Shown here: in pieces, positions 1-6,890 of the stretch
Layout of the letters: every line of letters starts with the position of its first letter
How positions within the stretch are numbered: position 1 is the stretch's first letter
Origin: Burkholderiales bacterium UBA1834
GTDB lineage: Bacteria; Pseudomonadota; Gammaproteobacteria; Burkholderiales; Burkholderiaceae_C
Assembly (NCBI GenBank): GCA_002339015.1
Contig: DDJC01000058.1
Location: 990-17,846, forward strand
Direction of reading: 5' to 3'
Length of the DNA: 16,857 nt
Position numbers and translations under genes: made by a program
The notes under the pieces: generated by a model
The model's database searches: none
Seen by the model: only the letters and a program-made list of their open reading frames with translations
Told to the model about the DNA's origin: nothing

Positions 1-2
1 CG

Positions 3-899
3 GGCGGCAAGGCCGCGTATCCCTCGTCGGTGCTGATGAATGCCATCCCCGCCCACGTGGCCGGCGTGGCCGAGATCATCATGGTCGTGCCCACCCCGCG
101 CGGTGAGAAGAACGCGCTGGTGCTGGCCGCCGCCTACGTGGCCGGCGTCACGCGCGCCTTCACCATCGGCGGCGCCCAGGCCGTGGCCGCGCTGGCCTAC
201 GGCACGGCCACCATTCCCAAGGTCGACAAGATCACCGGCCCGGGCAACGCCTACGTGGCCAGCGCCAAGAAGCACGTGTTCGGCCAGGTTGGCATCGACA
301 TGATCGCCGGCCCCAGCGAGATCCTCGTGCTGGCCGATGGCAGCACGCCGCCCGACTGGGTCGCCATGGACCTGTTCAGCCAGGCCGAGCACGACGAACT
401 GGCCCAGAGCATTCTGCTGTGCCCCGATGCGGCCTACATCGCCCAGGTGCAGGCCGAGATCGACCGCCTGCTGCCCACCATGCCCCGCGCCGACATCATC
501 CGTGCCTCGCTGGAAGGCCGCGGCGCCCTGATCCTCACGCAGAGCATGGAAGAGGCCTGCGCCATCAGCAACCGCATCGCGCCCGAGCACCTGGAGGTGT
601 CCAGCAGCGAGCCGCACAAGTGGGAGCCGCTGCTCAGGCACGCCGGCGCCATCTTCCTGGGCGCCTACACCAGCGAATCGCTGGGCGACTACTGCGCCGG
701 CCCCAACCACGTGCTGCCCACCTCGGGCACGGCGCGCTTCTCGTCGCCGCTGGGCGTGTACGACTTCCAGAAACGTTCCAGCCTGATCGAGGTGAGCGAG
801 GCCGGTGCCCAGGTGCTGGGCAGAACGGCCGCCGTGCTGGCCTACGGCGAAGGCCTGCAGGCCCATGCCCAGGCGGCGGAGTTCCGCCTCAAGAAGTGA
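3..899 (+). CDS. hisD: Histidinol dehydrogenase, C-terminal part (5' end outside window)
   Basis: HisD catalyses the last two oxidations of histidine synthesis (histidinol to histidine, NAD+-dependent, zinc enzyme, cytosolic). The reading frame is open from base 3 without a start, so the gene begins upstream; about 298 codons remain of a family length near 430-440. Hallmarks visible are the GGKAAYPSSV stretch at the left edge, SQAEHDE with the zinc-ligand Gln and His (bases 381-383 and 390-392), APEHLEV with the catalytic Glu-His pair (585-590), GDYCAGPNH with the zinc Asp (687-689), and GLQAHAQ with the C-terminal zinc His (864-866). All key residues of this part are intact. hisC follows 19 bp after the stop, so the two are surely co-transcribed. 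The assignment rests on motif recognition and gene order. Confidence 0.97.
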   Translation, partial: GGKAAYPSSVLMNAIPAHVAGVAEIIMVVPTPRGEKNALVLAAAYVAGVTRAFTIGGAQAVAALAYGTATIPKVDKITGPGNAYVASAKKHVFGQVGIDMIAGPSEILVLADGSTPPDWVAMDLFSQAEHDELAQSILLCPDAAYIAQVQAEIDRLLPTMPRADIIRASLEGRGALILTQSMEEACAISNRIAPEHLEVSSSEPHKWEPLLRHAGAIFLGAYTSESLGDYCAGPNHVLPTSGTARFSSPLGVYDFQKRSSLIEVSEAGAQVLGRTAAVLAYGEGLQAHAQAAEFRLKK

Positions 900-918
900 C
901 GCACCCGCATCTGACGCC

Positions 919-2019
919 ATGAGCCTTCTCGACACCTTCCGCCCTGACGTGCGGGCCCTGCACGCCTACCACGTGCAGGACGCGGCCGGCTTCATCAAGC
1001 TGGACGCGATGGAGAACCCCTTCACCCTGCCGCCCGAGCTGCAGGACGAACTGGGCCGCCGCCTGGGCGCCGTGGCCATGAACCGCTACCCTGGCCCGCG
1101 CATCAACGACTTGCACGCCGCGCTGCGCCGTCATGCGCAGGTGCCCGAGGGCTGCGGCCTGGTGCTGGGCAACGGCTCGGACGAGCTGATCTCGCTGCTC
1201 TCGCTGGCCTGCGCCACGCCCGGCGCCACCGTGCTGGCTCCGCTGCCCGGCTTCGTGATGTACGAGATGTCGGCCACGCTGCAGGGCCTGCGGTTCGTCG
1301 GCGTGCCGCTCACGCCCGATTTCGAGCTGGACGCGCTCGCCATGGTGGCCGCCATCCGTGAGCACAAGCCCGCCATCACCTACATCGCCTACCCCAACAA
1401 CCCCACGGCCAACCTGTGGGACGCGGATGCGATCGAGCAGGTGGTGCACGCCGTGGCGGCCAACGGCCGGGGCCTGGTCGTGATCGACGAGGCCTACCAG
1501 CCCTTCGCCAGCCAGAGCTATCTTGATCGGCTGACCCGGCACCCCCACGTGCTGCTGATGCGCACCCTGTCCAAGTTCGGGCTGGCCGGCATTCGCCTGG
1601 GCTACATGCTGGGCCGCGCCGACCTGATCGAGCAGGTCGACAAGGTCCGCCCGCCCTACAACATCAGCGTGCTCAACACCGAGGCCGCACTGTTCGCCCT
1701 GGCGCACGAAGCCGAGTTCACCCGCCAGGCGGGCGTCATCAAGGCCGAGCGCGAGCGCCTGCAGGCTTTCCTGGCCACCTTGCCTGGCGCCAAGGCCTAC
1801 CCCAGCCAGGCCAACATGATCCTGGTGCGTATGAACGACGCCGCCGGTACCTTCGCCGCCCTCAAGCAACGGGGGATCCTGATCAAAAATGTGTCTGGAT
1901 TACACCGTTTGCTGGCAAACTGCATCCGTCTGACCGTGGGCCTGCCCTCGGAGAACGACGCCCTGATGGCCGCGCTGGCCGATCTCCTGCGCGAGCCCCT
2001 GACGAACCACACCGCATGA
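919..2019 (+). CDS. hisC: Histidinol-phosphate aminotransferase
   Basis: This 366-residue protein is a fold-type I PLP aminotransferase that converts imidazole-acetol phosphate plus glutamate to histidinol phosphate. The motifs appear in family order: LGNGSDEL (about residues 83-90, cofactor phosphate region), YPNNPT (158-163), VVIDEAY with Asp190, TLSKFGLAGIRLGY with the Schiff-base Lys219, and NCIRLTVG with the substrate carboxylate Arg337. The frame is open upstream to 805, but that part lies inside hisD. ATG 919 gives the normal HisC length and start (MSLLDTFRPDVRAL), so it is preferred, although no good ribosome binding site precedes it and translational coupling to hisD is likely. The stop overlaps the hisB start (ATGA), a typical operon junction. 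Confidence 0.96.
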   Translation: MSLLDTFRPDVRALHAYHVQDAAGFIKLDAMENPFTLPPELQDELGRRLGAVAMNRYPGPRINDLHAALRRHAQVPEGCGLVLGNGSDELISLLSLACATPGATVLAPLPGFVMYEMSATLQGLRFVGVPLTPDFELDALAMVAAIREHKPAITYIAYPNNPTANLWDADAIEQVVHAVAANGRGLVVIDEAYQPFASQSYLDRLTRHPHVLLMRTLSKFGLAGIRLGYMLGRADLIEQVDKVRPPYNISVLNTEAALFALAHEAEFTRQAGVIKAERERLQAFLATLPGAKAYPSQANMILVRMNDAAGTFAALKQRGILIKNVSGLHRLLANCIRLTVGLPSENDALMAALADLLREPLTNHTA

Positions 2020-2636
2020 ACGCTCCCGAATTGACCGCCCCCGGTGCCGACCGCGTCGCCGAGGTCACCCGCAACACCGCGGAAACCCAGATCACCGTGC
2101 GCGTCAACCTGGACGGCGCCGGTACGGCCCGCCTGGCCACCGGCATCGGCTTCTTCGATCACATGCTCGACCAGATCGCCCGCCATGGTCTGATCGACCT
2201 GGACATCGACGCCAAGGGCGATCTGCACATCGACGGCCACCACACCGTGGAAGACGTGGGCATCACCCTGGGCCAGGCCGTGGCCAAGGCCGTGGGCGAC
2301 AAGAAGGGCATCCGCCGCTACGGCCACGCCTATGTGCCTCTGGACGAGGCCCTCTCGCGCGTGGTGATCGACTTCTCTGGCCGCCCAGGCCTGACCATGC
2401 ACGTGCCCTTCACGGCCGGCAGCATCGGCGGTTTCGACACCCAGCTCACCTTCGAGTTCTTCCAAGGCTTCGTCAACCACGCGGGTGTCACCTTGCACAT
2501 CGACAATCTGCGCGGCGTGAACGCGCACCACCAGTGCGAGACCGTGTTCAAGGCCTTCGCCCGTGCGCTGCGCGGTGCCCTGGAGCGCGACCCCCGCATG
2601 GCTGGCGTGATCCCCTCGACCAAGGGTTCGCTGTGA
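2016..2636 (+). CDS. hisB: Imidazoleglycerol-phosphate dehydratase (monofunctional)
   Basis: HisB dehydrates imidazoleglycerol phosphate to imidazole-acetol phosphate in the cytosol; the enzyme family is a manganese-dependent 24-mer. The 206-residue product has the duplicated metal-binding pattern: GFFDHMLDQIARHG (about 45-58) and HIDGHHTVED (71-80) in the first half, and NAHHQCETVFKAFARAL (169-185) in the second. The length and the lack of an N-terminal HAD phosphatase domain show the monofunctional form, so histidinol-phosphate phosphatase must be encoded elsewhere. The start ATG 2016 overlaps the hisC stop by 4 bp, which fixes the start and implies coupled translation. A 57-bp gap follows before hisH; no extra gene fits in it. 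Confidence 0.97.
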   Translation: MNAPELTAPGADRVAEVTRNTAETQITVRVNLDGAGTARLATGIGFFDHMLDQIARHGLIDLDIDAKGDLHIDGHHTVEDVGITLGQAVAKAVGDKKGIRRYGHAYVPLDEALSRVVIDFSGRPGLTMHVPFTAGSIGGFDTQLTFEFFQGFVNHAGVTLHIDNLRGVNAHHQCETVFKAFARALRGALERDPRMAGVIPSTKGSL

Positions 2637-2693
2637 GCCGCCTGGCACCGACTCGATCCGTTCTCTCGATCCTTCCTGCTTGCTTCTGATCTC

Positions 2694-3374
2694 ATGAACC
2701 CCGCTTCGACCGTGGCCGTCATCGATTACGGCATGGGCAACCTGCGTTCGGTGTCCCAGGCAGTGCAGCACGCCGCCCAAGGCATTGAAGGCCTGAACGT
2801 GGTGGTCACCAATGACCCCGAAGTTGTGCATGCCGCCGAGCGTGTCGTGCTGCCGGGGCAGGGCGCCATGCGCGACTGCATGCGTGAACTGCGCGAAGCC
2901 CATGGCGGTGGCCTGCTGCAGGCCGTGCTGGATGCCGCCGCCCGCAAGCCGCTGATGGGCGTGTGCGTGGGCATGCAGATGCTGCTGGACCACAGCGAAG
3001 AGCAGGACACCCCCGGCCTGGGCCTGATCCCCGGCCGCGTGGTCCGTTTCCGTCTTGAAGGGCGTACCCAGCCCGACGGCAGCCGCTACAAGGTGCCCCA
3101 GATGGGCTGGAACCGCGTCCACCAACCGGCCCATCAGGGCGACCAACCCCACCCCGTGTGGGCCGGTATCCCTGAGGACAGCTACTTCTATTTCGTCCAC
3201 AGTTACCATGCGATTGTGGACAATCTCCAACACAGTGTCGGCGAGACCGACTACGGCACCCGCTTTACCTGCGCGGTGGCCCGGGATAATATTTTCGCGA
3301 CACAGTTCCATCCGGAAAAGAGCGCGGCGCATGGCCTGGCCCTGTACCGCAACTTCCTGACATGGCAACCGTGA
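2694..3374 (+). CDS. hisH: Imidazole glycerol phosphate synthase, glutaminase subunit
   Basis: HisH is the class I glutamine amidotransferase that releases ammonia from glutamine and passes it to HisF, with which it forms the IGP synthase heterodimer. The 226-residue protein has the N-terminal IDYGMGNLRSV, the oxyanion-strand LPGQGAM (53-59), the nucleophile elbow GVCVGMQ with Cys91, and the rest of the triad in QFHPEKS (His206 and Glu208). The catalytic triad is complete. It is slightly longer than the usual 200-215 residues because of a loop near residues 120-160 rich in Gln, Pro and His. ATG 2694 is the only start that includes the whole first strand. It lies between hisB and hisA, the normal place. 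Confidence 0.96.
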   Translation: MNPASTVAVIDYGMGNLRSVSQAVQHAAQGIEGLNVVVTNDPEVVHAAERVVLPGQGAMRDCMRELREAHGGGLLQAVLDAAARKPLMGVCVGMQMLLDHSEEQDTPGLGLIPGRVVRFRLEGRTQPDGSRYKVPQMGWNRVHQPAHQGDQPHPVWAGIPEDSYFYFVHSYHAIVDNLQHSVGETDYGTRFTCAVARDNIFATQFHPEKSAAHGLALYRNFLTWQP

Positions 3375-3437
3375 GCGCCGCCGTACGCGCCCTCGGCTGA
3401 TGTTTCACCCTTTCTTTCCACCCTCTGGCCCCAAGCC

Positions 3438-4184
3438 ATGCTGCTGATCCCCGCGATTGACCTGAAAGACGGCAAATGCGTGCGCCTCAAACAAGGCGAC
3501 ATGAACGATTCCACCACTTTCGGCGAGGACCCGGCCGCGATGGCCCGGCGATGGCTGGAAGCAGGCGCCCGCCGCCTGCACTTGGTGGATTTGAACGGGG
3601 CCTTTGCCGGCAAGCCGGTCAATGAGGCGGCGATCAAGGCCATCATCAAAGAGGTGGGCGACGAGATCCCTGTGCAGCTGGGCGGCGGCATCCGTGACCT
3701 GGACACCATCGAGCGCTACCTGGATGACGGCCTGAGCTACGTCATCATCGGCACGGCCGCGGTCAAGAATCCTGGTTTCCTGAAGGATGCCTGCAGCGCC
3801 TTCGGCGGCCACATCCTGGTTGGCCTGGACGCCAAGGACGGCAAGGTGGCCACCGACGGCTGGAGCAAGCTCTCCGGCCACGAGGTGGTCGACCTGGCCA
3901 AGAAGTTCGAAGATTACGGCGTGGAAGGCATCATCTACACCGACATCGGCCGCGACGGCATGCTCACGGGCATCAACATCGAGGCCACCGTGAAGCTGGC
4001 CCAGGCCCTGGCCGTGCCCGTGATCGCCTCGGGCGGCCTGTCCAACATCGCCGACATCGAGAAGCTCTGCGCTGTCGAGGACGAAGGTGTCGAGGGCGTG
4101 ATCTGCGGCCGCGCCATCTACAGCGGTGATCTGGATTTCGCGGCTGCGCAGACGAGGGCGGATGAGCTCAACGGCGAAGGCTGA
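3438..4184 (+). CDS. hisA: Phosphoribosyl-formimino-AICAR ribotide isomerase
   Basis: HisA performs the Amadori rearrangement of ProFAR to PRFAR on a (beta/alpha)8 barrel. The 248-residue product shows the two catalytic aspartates at the ends of strands 1 and 5, AIDL (Asp8) and GLDAKDG (Asp131), plus YTDIGRDGM (Asp169), and the two phosphate-binding loops LGGGIR (81-86) and ASGGLSN (197-203). The length is normal. The ATG at 3438 lies 63 bp after hisH and starts directly with the first barrel strand, so no other start is plausible. A strong intrinsic terminator begins 29 bp after the stop, which is unusual because hisF would be expected to follow directly in the same message. Confidence 0.97.
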   Translation: MLLIPAIDLKDGKCVRLKQGDMNDSTTFGEDPAAMARRWLEAGARRLHLVDLNGAFAGKPVNEAAIKAIIKEVGDEIPVQLGGGIRDLDTIERYLDDGLSYVIIGTAAVKNPGFLKDACSAFGGHILVGLDAKDGKVATDGWSKLSGHEVVDLAKKFEDYGVEGIIYTDIGRDGMLTGINIEATVKLAQALAVPVIASGGLSNIADIEKLCAVEDEGVEGVICGRAIYSGDLDFAAAQTRADELNGEG

Positions 4185-4213
4185 GTGGCTGCGATCTGGG
4201 TTAGCGTGCAGAG

Positions 4214-4237
4214 GCGGCCTTCGGGCCGCTTTTGTTT
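4214..4237 (+). terminator. Intrinsic terminator after hisA
   Basis: A perfect 6-bp GC stem (GCGGCC 4214-4219 and GGCCGC 4224-4229) closes a TTCG loop and is followed directly by TTTTGTTT. This is a textbook rho-independent terminator. It lies between hisA and hisF and should end, or at least attenuate, the hisDCBHA transcript. Confidence 0.85.
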
Positions 4238-4312
4238 CTAGGTGATGCTGCTGCTGTTCCAGGCTTGCGGCGGTTAAAGCTGTTTTTCGGGGCAGCGCGG
4301 CCCGCGACTCCC

Positions 4313-4338
4313 TACAATACCGACTACACCAGTGGTGT
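4313..4338 (+). promoter_or_regulatory. Candidate hisF promoter (-10 TACAAT) with an inverted repeat at the start of the leader
   Basis: TACAAT at 4313-4318 matches the sigma-70 -10 box in five of six positions and would start transcription near 4325, about 75 nt before hisF. No convincing -35 box is seen at 16-18 bp spacing (bases near 4290-4295 are GGGCAG). Right at the expected start lies a perfect inverted repeat, ACACC-AGT-GGTGT (4326-4338), which could be an operator or a leader hairpin. The terminator upstream makes a separate promoter for hisF likely, but this exact site is inferred. Confidence 0.45.
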
Positions 4339-4399
4339 CGGACGCCCCCACTCCGTTCGGTGTTGTCTAACCCCCTCGCCCAACTGCTGCCCGCCTTCC

Positions 4400-5179
4400 A
4401 TGCTCGCCAAAAGAATCATTCCCTGTCTCGACGTCACGGGCGGCCGCGTCGTCAAGGGTGTCAACTTCGTCGAGTTGCGTGACGCGGGCGATCCGGTCGA
4501 GATCGCCGCGCGCTACAACGAGCAGGGTGCCGACGAACTCACCTTCCTGGACATCACTGCCACCAGCGATGGCCGTGACCTGATCCTGCACATCATCGAG
4601 GCCGTGGCCTCCCAGGTGTTCATTCCCCTCACGGTGGGCGGCGGCGTGCGTGTGGTCGACGATGTGCGCCGCCTGCTCAACGCCGGTGCCGACAAGGTCA
4701 GCTTCAACTCGGCCGCCGTGGCCAACCCGCAGGTGATCCGCGATGCATCCGACAAGTACGGCTCGCAGTGCATCGTGGTGGCCATCGACGCCAAGCGCCG
4801 CCAGGGCGATGACCTGGCCGCACGCGGCCCGGGCTGGGATGTCTACACCCATGGCGGCCGCAAGAACGTGGGCCTCGATGCCGTGGCCTGGGCCACGCAG
4901 ATGGCTGAATACGGCGCCGGCGAGATCCTTCTGACCAGCATGGACAAGGACGGCACCAAGTCGGGCTTCGATCTGGCCCTCACGCGTGCCGTGAGCGATG
5001 CCGTGGGCGTGCCCGTGATCGCCTCGGGCGGCGTGGGCAACCTCGACCACCTGGCCGATGGCGTGCAGCAGGGCGGGGCGGATGCGGTGCTGGCTGCCAG
5101 CATCTTCCACTATGGCGAGTACACCGTGGGCCAGGCCAAGGCCCTGATGGCCCAGCGCGGGATCCCGGTACGCCTTTGA
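4400..5179 (+). CDS. hisF: Imidazole glycerol phosphate synthase, cyclase subunit
   Basis: HisF is the (beta/alpha)8 cyclase partner of HisH; it uses ammonia to split PRFAR into IGP and AICAR. The protein of 259 residues starts MLAKRIIPCLDV with the catalytic Asp11, and has VVAIDAKR with the second catalytic acid Asp130, the phosphate loops VGGGVR (79-84) and ASGGVGN (208-214), and LTSMDKDGT (178-186). The frame is open back to 4232, but those codons run through the leader region; ATG 4400 gives the family start and length. Unlike the usual close hisA-hisF link, 215 bp separate the two genes and contain a terminator and a candidate promoter. A second terminator follows the gene, so hisF may be a one-gene transcript. 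Confidence 0.97.
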   Translation: MLAKRIIPCLDVTGGRVVKGVNFVELRDAGDPVEIAARYNEQGADELTFLDITATSDGRDLILHIIEAVASQVFIPLTVGGGVRVVDDVRRLLNAGADKVSFNSAAVANPQVIRDASDKYGSQCIVVAIDAKRRQGDDLAARGPGWDVYTHGGRKNVGLDAVAWATQMAEYGAGEILLTSMDKDGTKSGFDLALTRAVSDAVGVPVIASGGVGNLDHLADGVQQGGADAVLAASIFHYGEYTVGQAKALMAQRGIPVRL

Positions 5180-5212
5180 GCCGCGCGGCATCTACACCGA
5201 TGCACAGCAGAC

Positions 5213-5238
5213 AAAGGGCCGCGTCAATGCGGCCCTTT
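5213..5238 (+). terminator. Intrinsic terminator after hisF
   Basis: A perfect 10-bp stem, AAAGGGCCGC (5213-5222) with GCGGCCCTTT (5229-5238), closes a six-base loop. The downstream tract (GCACTTCTTC) is only moderately T-rich, so termination may be weaker than at the hisA site. Confidence 0.75.
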
Positions 5239-5480
5239 GCACTTCTTCACAGCAATGCGTCCATGGCCCGGGTTCTGCCACAGATTCTCAGTCTGAACAG
5301 GCGTGAATGGCATCACATCAGACAGGCTGTGGCCATGCCAACCTGTCAACCTGAACGCGCGGTTCGGCGTAATGTAGCGGTGAGGTTTGGACAACATCCG
5401 CCGCGCCCAGCCACCCCGATGTACCGGGCCATGACGGGCCACCAGTGGACGCTCCATCCGATGCAAAGGAGTTCCTCATC
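5239..5480. other. Intergenic stretch between hisF terminator and CBS gene
   Basis: The whole hisF-to-CBS gap is 301 bp. After the hisF terminator I find no convincing gene, repeat or RNA. The stretch is somewhat less GC-rich than its neighbours. The AT-richest patch (GCGTAATGTAG near 5367-5377) could hold a promoter for the CBS gene, but no -35 box at proper spacing is visible. Open frames across it on either strand have no recognisable protein features. It may be one breakpoint of the inversion proposed in the findings. Confidence 0.5.
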
Positions 5481-6077
5481 ATGTCTGACGCACAACAACA
5501 AGCACCGCGTTTCCGCCCCGTGCCCTTGTCGTCGCTGACCCAGGCGCCCAGCCTGCCCCAGCTCAAGCGCACCGCGCGCCCTGACGACCGCGCGCTCCCC
5601 ATGCTCACCGACGTCCGCTTCAGCCCGCTGGTGGTGGCCAGCCACCGCGACGGGCTGGACCAGACCCTGCATGTGATGCTGCGGGCCGGTGTGCGCATGG
5701 CCTTTGTATCGGGCGCCCAGGGGGATCTGGTTGGCATGGTCACGGCCGACACGCTGATGGGCGAGCGGCCTGTGGTGCGCGCGCTGGCACACAACGTCCA
5801 TCGGCAAGAGCTGTCGCTGGCCGATGTGATGATGCCGCTCATGCACTGGGAAGTGGCTGACATGCAGGCTGTACGCCACGCCCGCGTGGGTGACATCGTG
5901 GCCACGCTGCGCGAACACGGCCTGCGCTACCTGCTGGTCACCGAGCAGGTCGATGGCAAGACCTCACTGCGCGGGCTGTTCTCGGCCAAGCGCCTGGAGG
6001 CCGCCCTGGGCCAGCCGATCGATGCCGATCTGCATGCCCACAGCTTCGCCGAACTGGAGGCCGCGCTGGTGCGCTGA
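5481..6077 (+). CDS. Stand-alone CBS-pair domain protein
   Basis: The 198-residue product is made almost only of a tandem CBS pair: CBS1 at about residues 50-100 (QTLHVMLRAGVRMAFVSG followed by LVGMVTADTLMGE) and CBS2 at about 115-175 (LADVMMPL, VGDIVATLREHGLRYLLV, LRGLFSAKRLEAAL). CBS pairs typically bind adenine nucleotides and regulate a partner; no catalytic or membrane domain is present, so the partner is unknown. The first 45 residues are Pro/Arg-rich and probably flexible. ATG 5481 is preferred over the upstream in-frame GTG 5445 because AGGAG (5467-5471) sits 9 nt before it. It is bounded by the hisF terminator on the left and by the convergent Nif3 gene on the right (37 bp away), so it is probably monocistronic. 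The specific function is not known to me. Confidence 0.88.
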   Translation: MSDAQQQAPRFRPVPLSSLTQAPSLPQLKRTARPDDRALPMLTDVRFSPLVVASHRDGLDQTLHVMLRAGVRMAFVSGAQGDLVGMVTADTLMGERPVVRALAHNVHRQELSLADVMMPLMHWEVADMQAVRHARVGDIVATLREHGLRYLLVTEQVDGKTSLRGLFSAKRLEAALGQPIDADLHAHSFAELEAALVR

Positions 6078-6114
6078 TACGGCGCATCCGTCACGATGTT
6101 GGCAGCCCCGTCGC

Positions 6115-6876
6115 TCAGGCGGGGTTGTCGATGTCGATGAAGGCGTGGGCCAGGCCGAAGCGCTCGTACACCGCCTGGCCCAGCGCCTGCACACCATAGC
6201 GCTCGCTGGCGTGGTGGCCGCAGGCCATGAAAGCCACGCCCATCTCACGCGCGTAGTGGGCCTGGGGCTCCGAAATCTCACCGGTCAGGTAGACGTCGGC
6301 GCCGGCCGAGATGGCCTGCTCGAAGTAGCCCTGGGCGCCGCCACTGCACCAGGCGATGCGCTGGATGGTCCGGCCGTCGCCTCGCACCAGCGTGGGCGTG
6401 CGGCCCATCACATCGGCCACGCGATCAGCCAGCCCGTCCAGGCTGAGCCCATCGGGCACCGCGCCCAGAAAGCCCAGGTCCTGCTCACCGAAGCGGCCGT
6501 CGGCGCTCAGCCCCAGGCGCTGTCCCCATTGCGCGTTGTTGCCCAGGCTGGCGTGCGCATCCAGCGGCAGGTGGTAGGCCAGCAGATTGATGTCATGTCG
6601 CAACAGCGTGTTCAGGCGCTGGCGCATCCAGCCAGTCACCCGGCCATCCTGGCCACGCCAGAACAGGCCGTGGTGCACCAGGATGGCGTCCGCACCGGCG
6701 GCCACGGCCGCTTCGATCAGGGCCAGGCTGGCCGTCACGCCGGTCACGATCTTGCGAATCTGGGGTTTGCCCTCCACTTGCAGACCGTTCGGCCCATAAT
6801 CGCGGAATCGCCCGCTGTCGAGCAATTGGTCGAGGTGGGCGGTCAATACCTCGCGTTCGATCACGTCGGTGGTCAT
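6115..6876 (-). CDS. Nif3-like dinuclear metal centre protein (YbgI/DUF34 family)
   Basis: The 253-residue protein belongs to the Nif3/YbgI family, toroidal hexamers with two metal ions per subunit. Suggested roles include GTP cyclohydrolase-like or hydrolase activity, but the true reaction is unsettled. The metal ligands are visible: VHHGLFW (His68, His69), PLDAH (Asp106) and CGHHASE (His221, Glu225), in the order and spacing of E. coli YbgI. YGPNGLQVEG near residues 27-36 is also typical. ATG 6876 is chosen over the in-frame TTG at 6891 because an AAGGA box lies just upstream of it on the minus strand. It is divergent from the serine protease gene, with only 14 bp between the two starts, so its promoter must overlap the protease coding region. 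Confidence 0.93.
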   Translation of the reverse strand: MTTDVIEREVLTAHLDQLLDSGRFRDYGPNGLQVEGKPQIRKIVTGVTASLALIEAAVAAGADAILVHHGLFWRGQDGRVTGWMRQRLNTLLRHDINLLAYHLPLDAHASLGNNAQWGQRLGLSADGRFGEQDLGFLGAVPDGLSLDGLADRVADVMGRTPTLVRGDGRTIQRIAWCSGGAQGYFEQAISAGADVYLTGEISEPQAHYAREMGVAFMACGHHASERYGVQALGQAVYERFGLAHAFIDIDNPA

Positions 6877-6890
6877 TCCGTTGTCCTTCA

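Noticed and set aside
889..1869. 326-codon minus-strand open frame opposite hisC
   Set aside because: Composition (Gly, Gln, His, Val) is that of reverse-complement GC-rich codons; hisC on the other strand is certain.
1797..3368. 523-codon open frame on the minus strand opposite hisC-hisB-hisH
   Set aside because: It is the antisense shadow of three certain genes in GC-rich DNA; the product is His/Gly/Ala/Val-rich with no motif.
4286..4305. GGGGCAGCGCGG before hisF resembles the outer part of the structured repeat (near 8225)
   Set aside because: Only about 12 bases match and none of the hairpins or conserved linkers are present, so chance in GC-rich DNA is enough to explain it.
5224..5466. 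80-codon minus-strand open frame between hisF and the CBS gene
   Set aside because: No recognisable motif and no plausible ribosome binding site; part of it lies in the hisF terminator.
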